The position numbers and the translations under genes are program-made. Shown in pieces: positions 57,308 to 64,000 of a stretch of 64,000 nt of DNA. The notes beneath the pieces were generated by a model that saw nothing but the letters and a program-made list of their open reading frames with translations, did no database searches and had not been told where the DNA came from. How positions within the stretch are numbered: the first letter of the stretch is position 1; each line of letters opens with the position of its first letter. Source of the DNA: Phytohabitans kaempferiae (GTDB taxonomy: Bacteria > Actinomycetota > Actinomycetes > Mycobacteriales > Micromonosporaceae); assembly GCF_042433955.1 (NCBI RefSeq), contig NZ_JBHLUH010000061.1, forward strand, positions 235,233-299,232. The letters run 5' to 3'.

Positions 57308-58981
57308 CTAGGCGAGCACGTCCAGGTGTTGGTGGGCGTCCACCGAGATGTCGTCGTGGCGCAGCCAGCGGCGGGCCCACAGGCGGGCGGCCACCTCGGC
57401 CTGCTCGTCGCCGGTGATGGCGTGTTCGACGAGGAGGGCGGCGGCCAAAGCGTGCCCCATGCGCAGGGCGAGGCCGCGGGCGCCGGCCACCACGGGGGCG
57501 GCGGTCGGGTCGGCGGACGCCTCGGCCAGGTCCGCGCGGATGGTCGCGGTGGCGGTGGCGAGCTGCTCGGCCAGGGCCGGTGACATGCCGCGGGCGATGA
57601 CCTGGGCGGCGTCCAGGCGGGCCAGCAGCGGGGTCGCGGCGTCGTCGCGGACGGTGGCGCGGATGGCGTCCAGGGCGAGCACGTTGGTGGTGCCCTCCCA
57701 GATCGGGAGCACCTGGGCGTCGCGGAGCAGGCGGGGCACGCCGGTGTCCTCGACGTAGCCGGCCCCGCCGAAGCTCTCCACGTACTCGCTGGCGGACGCG
57801 ACGGCCAGCCGACCGGTCACCAGCTTGGCCAGCGGGGCGACGATGCGCAGCTCGGCGGTGGCGATCGGGTCGGCGCCCACCTCGACCCGGCCCAGCAGCG
57901 CGAACGCGTGTGCCGCCAGCGCGTACGCCCCGGCCGCGTCGACCGCCAGCGTGCCCAGTGTGGCGCGGTGCAGCGGCGAGCCGGCGAGCGGGCCGCCGGC
58001 CACGGTGCGGTGGGCGGCGAAGGCGAGCGCGTACGCCAGGCCCCGGCGCATGCCCGCGGCGGCGGCCGCGGCGTTGTGCAGGCGGGTGACCACGACGAGG
58101 GTCATCGCGCGGGCCAGCCCCGGCCGCGTGGGGTCGCCCAGCGGGTACGCGAGCGCGTCGCGCAGGCCGATCTCGGCGGTGGGCAGGGCACGCGTGCCGA
58201 GCTTGTCCTTGAGGCGGTGCACGCGCACGCCGGGGGCGGTGGCGCCGGCGGCGTCGTAGCGAGGGACCAGAAAAGGGGCGAGCACGCGGCTGCCCGGGCC
58301 GGCGCCCTCGGGGCGGGCCAGCGCGACGGCCATGGCGGAGTCGGCGGCCGAGCAGAACCACTTCTCGCCGCGCAGCCGCCACTCCCCGTCGACCAGCGTG
58401 GCCACTGTGGACGAGCGGGACAGGTCGGAGCCGCCCTGCGACTCGGTCATCCACTGTCCACTGGTGACGGCGACCCCGGGGTCGGTGGAGACGAGGCGGG
58501 GCAGCCACGCGTCGCGTACGGCGGGGTCGACCTCGGGGCGGGACAGCAGCGCGGCGGCGCCGTCGGCCATGGCGACCGGGCAGGAGAAGGTGGCGGACTC
58601 CGGACCGTACAGGTGCAGGAGCGCGTGCTGCACGACCCGTGCGGCGGCGCCCCAGGTGGCGCGTGCCTCGGGCAGGTACGGCAGGGCGACGACCGCGTGG
58701 CTGGCGGCGGCCGCGCGCAGCCGCTCCCAGCCCGCCGAGGTCTGGATCCGGTCGACCCGGGCGCCCCACGGGTCGTACCGGATGAGGTTTGGCGGGTTTG
58801 TCTCGGCGTCGGTGTGCGCGGCGCGTAGCGGGCCGACGACGTCGGCCGCGAGGGCGGTGAGGCGGGCCTTGGCGGCGGCGTGGCCGGCGGGGCCCAGGAC
58901 GCGGTCGAGCCAGGAGCGCAGGAGCGGATCGGCGGTGTACGGGTCGGCGGGCGGGGGTACGGCCTGCACGAAACGGTCCAT
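57308..58981 (-). CDS. AidB-like acyl-CoA dehydrogenase family protein
   Basis: The 557-residue protein is longer than ordinary acyl-CoA dehydrogenases because of the AidB-type N-terminal domain (PPADPYTADPLLRSWLDRVLG, IRYDPWGARVDRIQTS). FAD motifs are QWMTESQGGSDLSRS and LRGEKWFCSAAD. KDKLGTRALPTAEI follows, then the C-terminal ESFGGAGYVEDTGVPRLLRDAQVLPIWEGTTNVLALD. AidB-type proteins respond to alkylation stress and bind DNA in E. coli; the reaction is unknown. ATG at 58981, 51 bp downstream of an MFS gene on the same strand. Confidence 0.93.
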   Translation of the reverse strand: MDRFVQAVPPPADPYTADPLLRSWLDRVLGPAGHAAAKARLTALAADVVGPLRAAHTDAETNPPNLIRYDPWGARVDRIQTSAGWERLRAAAASHAVVALPYLPEARATWGAAARVVQHALLHLYGPESATFSCPVAMADGAAALLSRPEVDPAVRDAWLPRLVSTDPGVAVTSGQWMTESQGGSDLSRSSTVATLVDGEWRLRGEKWFCSAADSAMAVALARPEGAGPGSRVLAPFLVPRYDAAGATAPGVRVHRLKDKLGTRALPTAEIGLRDALAYPLGDPTRPGLARAMTLVVVTRLHNAAAAAAGMRRGLAYALAFAAHRTVAGGPLAGSPLHRATLGTLAVDAAGAYALAAHAFALLGRVEVGADPIATAELRIVAPLAKLVTGRLAVASASEYVESFGGAGYVEDTGVPRLLRDAQVLPIWEGTTNVLALDAIRATVRDDAATPLLARLDAAQVIARGMSPALAEQLATATATIRADLAEASADPTAAPVVAGARGLALRMGHALAAALLVEHAITGDEQAEVAARLWARRWLRHDDISVDAHQHLDVLA

Positions 58982-59032
58982 GCCCGACCCTACCCGGGCT
59001 CGCGCGTTCCACGCGGGCCCGGCGGGGAGGCC

Positions 59033-60400
59033 CTACAGCACGCGCGGTGGCACGTTGCCGGCGGCCACGATCGCGCGGCGCATCGGCACCAGCATGAGCA
59101 GCACGAAGCCGACCGCGAAGAACGCGACAAGGGCGACGATGCCGACCCGGTAGCTGTTGGTCAGCTGGAACACCAGCCCGAACGCCAGCGGCCCCAGCCA
59201 GCTCGTGCCCTTGTCGCTGATCTCGTAGAAGCCGTAGTACTCGCCTTCCTTGCCCTTGGGGATGAGCTGGCTGAACAGCGACCGGCTCAGCGCCTGGCTG
59301 CCGCCGAGCACGATGCCGATCGCCGCGCCGAGTCCGATGAACGGCAGGGGCGCCTCGCCGGGCAGCCAGTACGCGGCGACCACCACGGCCGTCCACAGCA
59401 CCAGGCTCAGCAGCACCGTCTTGCGCGCGCCGATCCGCCCGGCAAGCCGGCCCAGCGCGAGCGCGCCGAAGAACGCGGTCAGCTGCACCACCAGGATCGT
59501 GATGATCAGCGTGTTGGTCTCCAGCCCCAGCTCCTCGCTGCCGAACTGGCTGGCCAGCGCGATCACCGTCTGGATGCCGTCGTTGTAGACCAGGAAGGCG
59601 AGCAGGAAGAAGAGCGTGAGCGGGTACGCCCGCATGCCCTTGATCGTGCGGCCGAGCTGGCGGAAGCCGTCGGTGACGACGTTGCCGCCGTGGCTGGCGT
59701 GCAGCGCGGGGTGCTCGCGCATCCACCGCATCGGCACGAGCGTGAACAGCCCCCACCACACGCCCGCCGACACGATCGACCACCGCGCGATGTCGAGCGT
59801 GCGCTGGTCGTCGCCCTCGACGCTGAACAGCTGCACCGCGACCAGGTTGAGCGCCAGCAGCAGGAAGCCGCCCAGGTAGCCCAGCGCCCAGCCGCGGCTG
59901 GAGATGTCGTCGCGCTCGTCGGGGCCGCCGAGCTGGGGCAGGTACGAGTGGTAGACGACGATGCTCGCGCCGAAGGAGATGTTGGCGATGAGGAAGAGCA
60001 CGCCGCCGAGCAGGTACCGGTCGCCGGTCACGAACGCGAACCCGCAGGTGGCGGCCGCGCCGGTGAACGCCGCCCCGGCCAGCAGCCGCTTCTTGTGCGC
60101 CGACCGGTCGGCCACCGCGCCCATCACCGGCAGCACGAAGACGGTGAGCAGCACCGACAGCGACACCACGTACGGGTAGAAGGAGCCGGCGGCCACGGTG
60201 ATGCCCAGTGGGCGGACCGTGCCCTCGCACTCGTCGGCGCCGAGCCCGCAGCCGGCCGCCTGCTCGGCCACCGCGGTCAGGAAGGGCCCGAGGAAGACCG
60301 CGATGACGGTGGTCTGGAACGCCGAGTTGGCCCAGTCGTAGAAGTACCAGCCGGTGCGCTCGCGACGCGTACTGGTGCTGGTGCTCTCGGTGATCGTCAC
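59033..60400 (-). CDS. MFS transporter of the UMF1/Atg22-like family
   Basis: The 455-residue membrane protein starts RRERTGWYFYDWANSAFQTTVIAVFLGPFLT; the W-x-x-Y-D-W-A-N-S-A motif defines UMF1 transporters. There are about 12 helices, with PVMGAVADRSAHKKRLL as loop 2-3 and GGSQALSRSLFSQLIPKGKEGEYYGFYEISDKGTSW in segments. GTG at 60400 overlaps the GDPD stop codon by 4 bp, so they are co-translated. It may import glycerophosphodiesters or their products (inference from the partner). Confidence 0.92.
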   Translation of the reverse strand: MTITESTSTSTRRERTGWYFYDWANSAFQTTVIAVFLGPFLTAVAEQAAGCGLGADECEGTVRPLGITVAAGSFYPYVVSLSVLLTVFVLPVMGAVADRSAHKKRLLAGAAFTGAAATCGFAFVTGDRYLLGGVLFLIANISFGASIVVYHSYLPQLGGPDERDDISSRGWALGYLGGFLLLALNLVAVQLFSVEGDDQRTLDIARWSIVSAGVWWGLFTLVPMRWMREHPALHASHGGNVVTDGFRQLGRTIKGMRAYPLTLFFLLAFLVYNDGIQTVIALASQFGSEELGLETNTLIITILVVQLTAFFGALALGRLAGRIGARKTVLLSLVLWTAVVVAAYWLPGEAPLPFIGLGAAIGIVLGGSQALSRSLFSQLIPKGKEGEYYGFYEISDKGTSWLGPLAFGLVFQLTNSYRVGIVALVAFFAVGFVLLMLVPMRRAIVAAGNVPPRVL

Positions 60401-61176
60401 TGGGCCCCTTCGTCGTGCCACACGCCCCGGCTGACATAGACCTCGCGCAGCACATCGACGCGATCCGTCATGATGCCATCAACACCAAGATCAAGTAAGT
60501 GGTGCATCTCGGCGGGGTCGTCGACCGTCCACACATGCACCTGGAGCCCGAGCCGGTGCGCGCACCGCACGAACCGGCGGTCGACCACCGGCAGCCGCCC
60601 GTACCGCACCGGCACCTGCGCGGCCACCGCCGTCGGCGGCAGCACCAGCCGCTGCCCGGTCAGCGACGCCACGCGCAGCCGGGCCACCGCCCGCATGCCC
60701 AGCGACGTCGCCACGTCCGGACCCGCCAGGGTACGAATCCGCACCAGCCGCGCGTCGCTGAACGACGCCATCAGGACCCGACCGCCGGCGCCCGCGCGGC
60801 GCACCGTCTCGACCGCCGGCTCGACGCCGCTGTCCGCCTTCACGTCGATGTTGAACCGGATCAGCGGCCACGCGTCCAGCACGTCGTCGAGCCGGGGTAC
60901 GGCGGACGCGCCCCCCACGCGCACGCTCGCCAGGTCGGCCCACCGCAGCTGGTCGACCCGCCCCGGCCGCCCGGCGACCCGGTCGAGCGTGGCGTCGTGG
61001 AAGACCACCGCCACCCCGTCGGCGGTGGCGTGCACGTCGGTCTCCACGTACCGGTAACCGAGCGCGACGGCACGCGCGAACGCCTCGGCGGTGTTCTCGT
61101 CCCCCCGGGCCGCGCCCCCACGGTGCGCGAAGGCCAGCGGGACCGGCCGGTCGAGGTAGGCACCTGGCCGGCTCAC
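60397..61176 (-). CDS. glycerophosphodiester phosphodiesterase
   Basis: The 259-residue TIM-barrel protein has GDPD motifs LAFAHRGGAARGDENTAEAF (catalytic His and Arg, Glu), YVETDVHATADGVAVVFHDATLDRV, RFNIDVKAD and HVWTVDDPAEM. It cleaves glycerophosphodiesters to glycerol-3-phosphate and an alcohol. There is no signal peptide, so it acts in the cytosol. GTG at 61176. It is first gene of a two-gene unit with the UMF1 transporter; its upstream region is repetitive. Confidence 0.93.
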   Translation of the reverse strand: MSRPGAYLDRPVPLAFAHRGGAARGDENTAEAFARAVALGYRYVETDVHATADGVAVVFHDATLDRVAGRPGRVDQLRWADLASVRVGGASAVPRLDDVLDAWPLIRFNIDVKADSGVEPAVETVRRAGAGGRVLMASFSDARLVRIRTLAGPDVATSLGMRAVARLRVASLTGQRLVLPPTAVAAQVPVRYGRLPVVDRRFVRCAHRLGLQVHVWTVDDPAEMHHLLDLGVDGIMTDRVDVLREVYVSRGVWHDEGAQ

Positions 61177-61199
61177 TGTGCCCGCCTTTCGTGCCGGCC

Positions 61200-61237
61200 G
61201 GCGGCCTGCACGAAGACTTCGCACCGGCGCCGGGCGG
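61200..61237. repeat. 38-bp exact copy of an internal kamD segment
   Basis: Bases 61200-61237 are identical to 38668-38705, where the same sequence encodes GLHEDFAPAPGG of KamD. Flanks differ at both ends. Here it is intergenic, between GDPD and the 89-bp repeats. Confidence 0.85.
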
Positions 61238-61240
61238 GCG

Positions 61241-61454
61241 GTCGTAGCTCACTCCTCGCGCTCACTGTGTCTGTCTTTCGTTCGCGACTGCGGGGCTCGC
61301 GTGTGGGCCGCCGCGGCGCGGTCCAGGCCGTCGAAGCTCACTCCTCGCGCTCACTGTGTCTGTCTTTCGTTCGCGGCTGCGGGGCTCGCGTGCGGGCCGC
61401 CGCGGCGCGGTCCAGGCCGTCGAAGCTCACTCCTCGCGCTCACGGCGTGCAGTA
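61241..61454. repeat. 89-bp tandem repeat, 2.4 copies
   Basis: Units start with GTCG at 61241, 61330 and 61419. The first two units differ at three positions. Each contains GCTCACTCCTCGCGCTCACT and a second half with GGCTCGCGTG. It fills the 310-bp gap upstream of both the GDPD and Hsp70-like genes, which diverge here. Confidence 0.9.
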
Positions 61455-61486
61455 TGCATGTCGCCGGCGACGGTAGGGTGACGGCC

Positions 61487-63016
61487 ATGCGGGTGCTCGG
61501 CATCGACTTCGGCACGTCGAACACGGTCGCGATGGTCCGCGGCGCGGACGGTCGCGCCCGGCCGTTGCTGTTCGACGGCTCGCCGCTGCTGCCGTCCGCC
61601 GTCTACCTCAACCCGGACGGCAAGGTGCTGGTGGGCCGCGACGCCGAGCGTTCGGCGCGGCTCGACCCGGCCCGCTTCGAGCCCAACCCCAAGCGGCGTA
61701 TCGACGACGGCGTGGTGCTACTCGGCGAGCAGGAGCTGCCGGTGCCCCGCGTGATCGCCGCCGTGCTCGGCCACATCGCCGCCGAGGCGCGCCGGCACCT
61801 GGGCGGGGCGGTCGAGGAGGTGCGCGTCACGCATCCGGCCCGGTGGGGCGAGCGGCGCCGGGCGGTGCTGGCCGAGTCGGTACGCGCGGCCGGCCTGCCC
61901 ACGCCCCGCCTTGTCGTCGAGCCGGTCGCCGCCGCCTCGTACTACACCGCCGTGCTGGGCAGCGCGATGCCGGTGGGGCGCGCGCTGGCCATCTACGACC
62001 TGGGCGGCGGCACCTTCGACGCCGCGGTGGTGCGCCGTACGCCCACCGGCTTCGAGGTGCTGGCCGAGGCGGGCCTGTCCGACCTGGGCGGCCTCGACTT
62101 CGACCAGGCGCTCGTGGAGCACCTGGGGCGCGGCTACTCGGAGTCCCGCACCACCCTGTGGAACAGCCTGGTCGCCCCCGCCGACTCCGGGCAGCGGCGG
62201 CAGCGGGCGCTGCTCTACGACGACGTACGCGGCGCCAAGGAGATGCTCTCCCGCACCACCAGCGCCGACGTGCACCTGCCGGCGTTGGACATCTCCGCGC
62301 ACATCACACGCGACGAGTTCGACGGGCTGATCCGGCCGTACATGCTGCAGACCGTCCACTGTCTCGCCCAGACCATCACCGCCGCCCGGCTCGCCCCGCC
62401 CGACCTGGTCGGCATCTTCCTGGTCGGGGGCTCCAGCCGCATCCCGCTCGCCGCCCACCTGCTCCACACCGAGCTGGGCGTGGCCCCCACCACGCTGGAG
62501 CAGCCGGAGACGGTGGTGGCCGAGGGCGCGCTGTTCTTCGGCGCCCCGGCCAGCGCGGCCGGGCCGGTGCACTCCGGCGTACCCCGCCCGGTCGCCCCAC
62601 CGCCGCGCGCCCCGGTGCTCGCGCCGCCCCGCCCGCCGGTGATCGCGCAGCCGGTCGCCCGCCCGGTGGCCCATCCGCCCCCGGCGGCGGCACCGGCCGG
62701 CCCGGCGCCCGTCGCCCGCCCACCGGCCGCACCCACGGGCCGGCCCCCCGGCGCGCCGGTCCCGCCGCCCCGGCCACCGGTGATCGCCCGTCCGGCCGCG
62801 CCGTCTCCGGTCAGCGCCACGCCGGTGTCCCCGCCCCGCGCGGCGCCCCGGCCGCCGCACTCCGCGCCCGTGGCACCGGTGATGCCGCCCCGCCCGCCGG
62901 CGGTGGCCCCACGGGCCGGCCGCGCCTGGTACGAGGAGGCCGCTCTGGTGTGGACGGTCGCGCTCGGCGCGATGGTCCTCATCGCGGTCGTGGTGCTGAT
63001 CGCTCTGGCCGCCTGA
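61487..63016 (+). CDS. Hsp70-family protein with Pro-rich linker and C-terminal membrane anchor
   Basis: The 509-residue protein has a complete Hsp70/actin-type ATPase domain (1-355): VLGIDFGTSNTVAMV, AIYDLGGGTFDAAVV and GIFLVGGSSRIPLAAHLL. The substrate-binding domain of DnaK is absent. In its place is a Pro/Ala/Arg-rich stretch (about 365-480) and one transmembrane helix (ALVWTVALGAMVLIAVVVLIALAA) at the end. Tail-anchored Hsp70-like proteins of this kind occur in actinomycetes with unknown clients. ATG at 61487; an in-frame ATG at 61454 lies in the repeat edge. An acidic protein gene converges downstream. Confidence 0.9.
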   Translation: MRVLGIDFGTSNTVAMVRGADGRARPLLFDGSPLLPSAVYLNPDGKVLVGRDAERSARLDPARFEPNPKRRIDDGVVLLGEQELPVPRVIAAVLGHIAAEARRHLGGAVEEVRVTHPARWGERRRAVLAESVRAAGLPTPRLVVEPVAAASYYTAVLGSAMPVGRALAIYDLGGGTFDAAVVRRTPTGFEVLAEAGLSDLGGLDFDQALVEHLGRGYSESRTTLWNSLVAPADSGQRRQRALLYDDVRGAKEMLSRTTSADVHLPALDISAHITRDEFDGLIRPYMLQTVHCLAQTITAARLAPPDLVGIFLVGGSSRIPLAAHLLHTELGVAPTTLEQPETVVAEGALFFGAPASAAGPVHSGVPRPVAPPPRAPVLAPPRPPVIAQPVARPVAHPPPAAAPAGPAPVARPPAAPTGRPPGAPVPPPRPPVIARPAAPSPVSATPVSPPRAAPRPPHSAPVAPVMPPRPPAVAPRAGRAWYEEAALVWTVALGAMVLIAVVVLIALAA

Positions 63017-63119
63017 CCGGCCGCGCCGTCGGTTGCCCACGGTCCCACGCTCGGCGCTTGCCCTCCGCGCCCTCCCGCGCCGGCACCGCCGTGCACCGCG
63101 CGCGGAGGGCCGGCGCGGC

Positions 63120-63950
63120 TCAGGCTTCGGGAGACCACCAGCGGGCCAGGGAGCTGGTGGCCGGGTCGTCGGAGGCGGACAGCGCGGTCCACGGGTCGGC
63201 GCCGGACGGCAGCTCCTGCCCGGCGTAGGCGGCCAGGTCGCTCGGCTCGGGGGCGCCCTGGTAGGCGGCGTCGGCGTCGGGCAGCGGGGCCGAGCCCAGC
63301 GTGGTCGGGTCGGTCCAGGGGAAGCCGTCGACGGGTTCGGGGGTCTCCAGGTCGAGCGGCTCGGGGAACGACTGCTCGGTCCAGGTGTCGGCGTGCGCGT
63401 CCAGGTCGGGGTCGGCGCCCACCGGGGTGACGCCGTCGTCGGAGGCGTCGCCGGGATCCAGGCTGTCGTCGCCGCCACCAGCGGGACCGTCCGGGCCATC
63501 GCCACCGCCACCACCGCTGCCGCCGGTGTCGGGTCCGTCCGGGTCGTCGCCGCCACCGCCGTCGGATCCGTCCGGGTCGCCCTCGCCGCCGTCCAGACCG
63601 TCGGAGCCGTCCGGGCCACCACCGGCGTCGGCGACGCCCTGGGCGTCGATGCCGACGCCCTCGAAGCTGTCCAGGCCGTCCGGTTCCGGGCCGCCGGGCA
63701 CGTCGACCGTGGAGTCGCCGGCGGGGTCGATCGGCGGCGTGGGCGGGGCGATCGGGGGCGCGGTGGGGTCCGCGGCGTCGACCATCGAGTCGAGGGACTC
63801 GTCGGGGCCCAGGTGGTCGAAGTCGCTCAGGTCGGCGGTCTCGGCCTCGGTGAAGTCGAAGTCCGCGGTGGACGCCAGGTCCGGCGGCAGGTCGAGGTCG
63901 GGCGACGACTCGGGGTCGATGTCGTCTGGCCACCAGCCGTGGTCGCTCAT
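63120..63950 (-). CDS. very acidic low-complexity protein
   Basis: The 276-residue protein is dominated by Asp, Gly and Pro, with very few Lys/Arg. The N-terminus is SDHGWWPDDIDPESSPDLDLPPDL. The centre (about 115-190) is Gly-Asp-Pro repeats such as GPDGSDGLDGGEGDPDGSDG, loosely like calcium-binding Asp/Gly stretches but without a clean RTX nonamer. The C-terminal third is more normal (TWTEQSFPEPLDLETPEPVDGFPWTDP). AAGGGTG precedes the ATG at 63950. I do not recognise a family. Proximity to the tail-anchored Hsp70-like gene may mean a functional link, but they are convergent. Confidence 0.7.
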   Translation of the reverse strand: MSDHGWWPDDIDPESSPDLDLPPDLASTADFDFTEAETADLSDFDHLGPDESLDSMVDAADPTAPPIAPPTPPIDPAGDSTVDVPGGPEPDGLDSFEGVGIDAQGVADAGGGPDGSDGLDGGEGDPDGSDGGGGDDPDGPDTGGSGGGGGDGPDGPAGGGDDSLDPGDASDDGVTPVGADPDLDAHADTWTEQSFPEPLDLETPEPVDGFPWTDPTTLGSAPLPDADAAYQGAPEPSDLAAYAGQELPSGADPWTALSASDDPATSSLARWWSPEA

Positions 63951-64000
63951 TGGTGCACCCTTGTTTCGCTCGATCCGGTCATGGGTTGGGCGCACCGGTG

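Noticed and set aside
55296..60455. 1719-codon minus-strand frame joining the sulfotransferase with sequence opposite several genes
   Set aside because: Only the last 311 codons (from GTG 56231) have protein-like composition, a ribosome-binding site and PAPS motifs; the rest is antisense to the integrase and out of frame with the acyl-CoA dehydrogenase and MFS genes.

Overview
The window is very GC-rich with strong third-position G/C bias. It has many GTG starts, many ATGA/GTGA gene overlaps, several apparently leaderless promoters, an rbpA gene and F420-type enzymes. This is an actinomycete chromosome; gene content and dispersed repeats of the GAGCGAGCGCAGCGAGC kind suggest Micromonosporaceae (inference). 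No rRNA, tRNA, CRISPR array or prophage structural gene was seen.

Layout. 1-8.2 kb: a 5'-truncated Asp-box protein, a one-Cys peroxiredoxin-like protein flanked on both sides by degenerate GC-rich repeats, a NarL/LuxR-type response regulator and histidine kinase divergent from an MMPL transporter, a DUF4177-like small protein and a quinone-oxidoreductase-like protein. 8.7-13.6 kb: a small membrane protein translationally coupled to a giant P-type ATPase whose N-terminal half is a degenerate copy of the catalytic core, then a 44-residue hydrophobic peptide. 14.4-17.4 kb: a D-amino-acid cassette (DSD1-like PLP deaminase, amidohydrolase/deacetylase, RidA). 17.5-31.3 kb: MFS transporter, GNAT, TetR, a divergent XRE-cupin regulator/aminotransferase pair sharing a symmetrical promoter, methyltransferase, aldo-keto reductase, a large secreted glycoside hydrolase with two discoidin domains, M24 peptidase, acyl-CoA dehydrogenase, Lrp-type regulator and histidine phosphatase. 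31.8-33.2 kb: CsbD stress protein and a Fic protein.

33.2-43.0 kb holds a lysine-fermentation-type gene set: kamA divergent from kdd, a YtcJ-like amidohydrolase, kamD, kamE, kal and a MutL/GlmL-type reactivase for the B12 enzyme. It would take lysine through beta-lysine and 3,5-diaminohexanoate towards 3-aminobutyryl-CoA and crotonyl-CoA, but the cleavage enzyme Kce is not here. An AbiL-like phage-defence pair (AAA ATPase plus RloB) sits between kamD and kamE, the two subunits of one enzyme. Its rloB has an internal deletion that leaves the remaining N-terminal part in frame with kamE. kamD itself starts inside two copies of a REP-like repeat.

43.0-46.1 kb: a candidate structured RNA with its own promoter, closing helix and terminator, then lnt, fxsA and rbpA. 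46.3-56.2 kb: coiled-coil zinc-ribbon protein, broken deaminase, HNH endonuclease, metallophosphoesterase, MarR regulator divergent from prolyl aminopeptidase, beta-carbonic anhydrase, MerR remnant, AlkZ-like winged-helix protein, an ArsR gene whose 3' end is replaced by a dispersed repeat, F420-type nitroreductase with WYL regulator, and a beta-propeller glycosidase with sulfotransferase. 56.3-64 kb: a solitary tyrosine recombinase, AidB-like acyl-CoA dehydrogenase, UMF1-type MFS, GDPD, an 89-bp tandem repeat, an Hsp70-like protein with a Pro-rich tail and membrane anchor, and a very acidic protein.

A 53-bp element occurs five times (four full, one partial) between or at the ends of genes and looks like an unnamed REP-like family.
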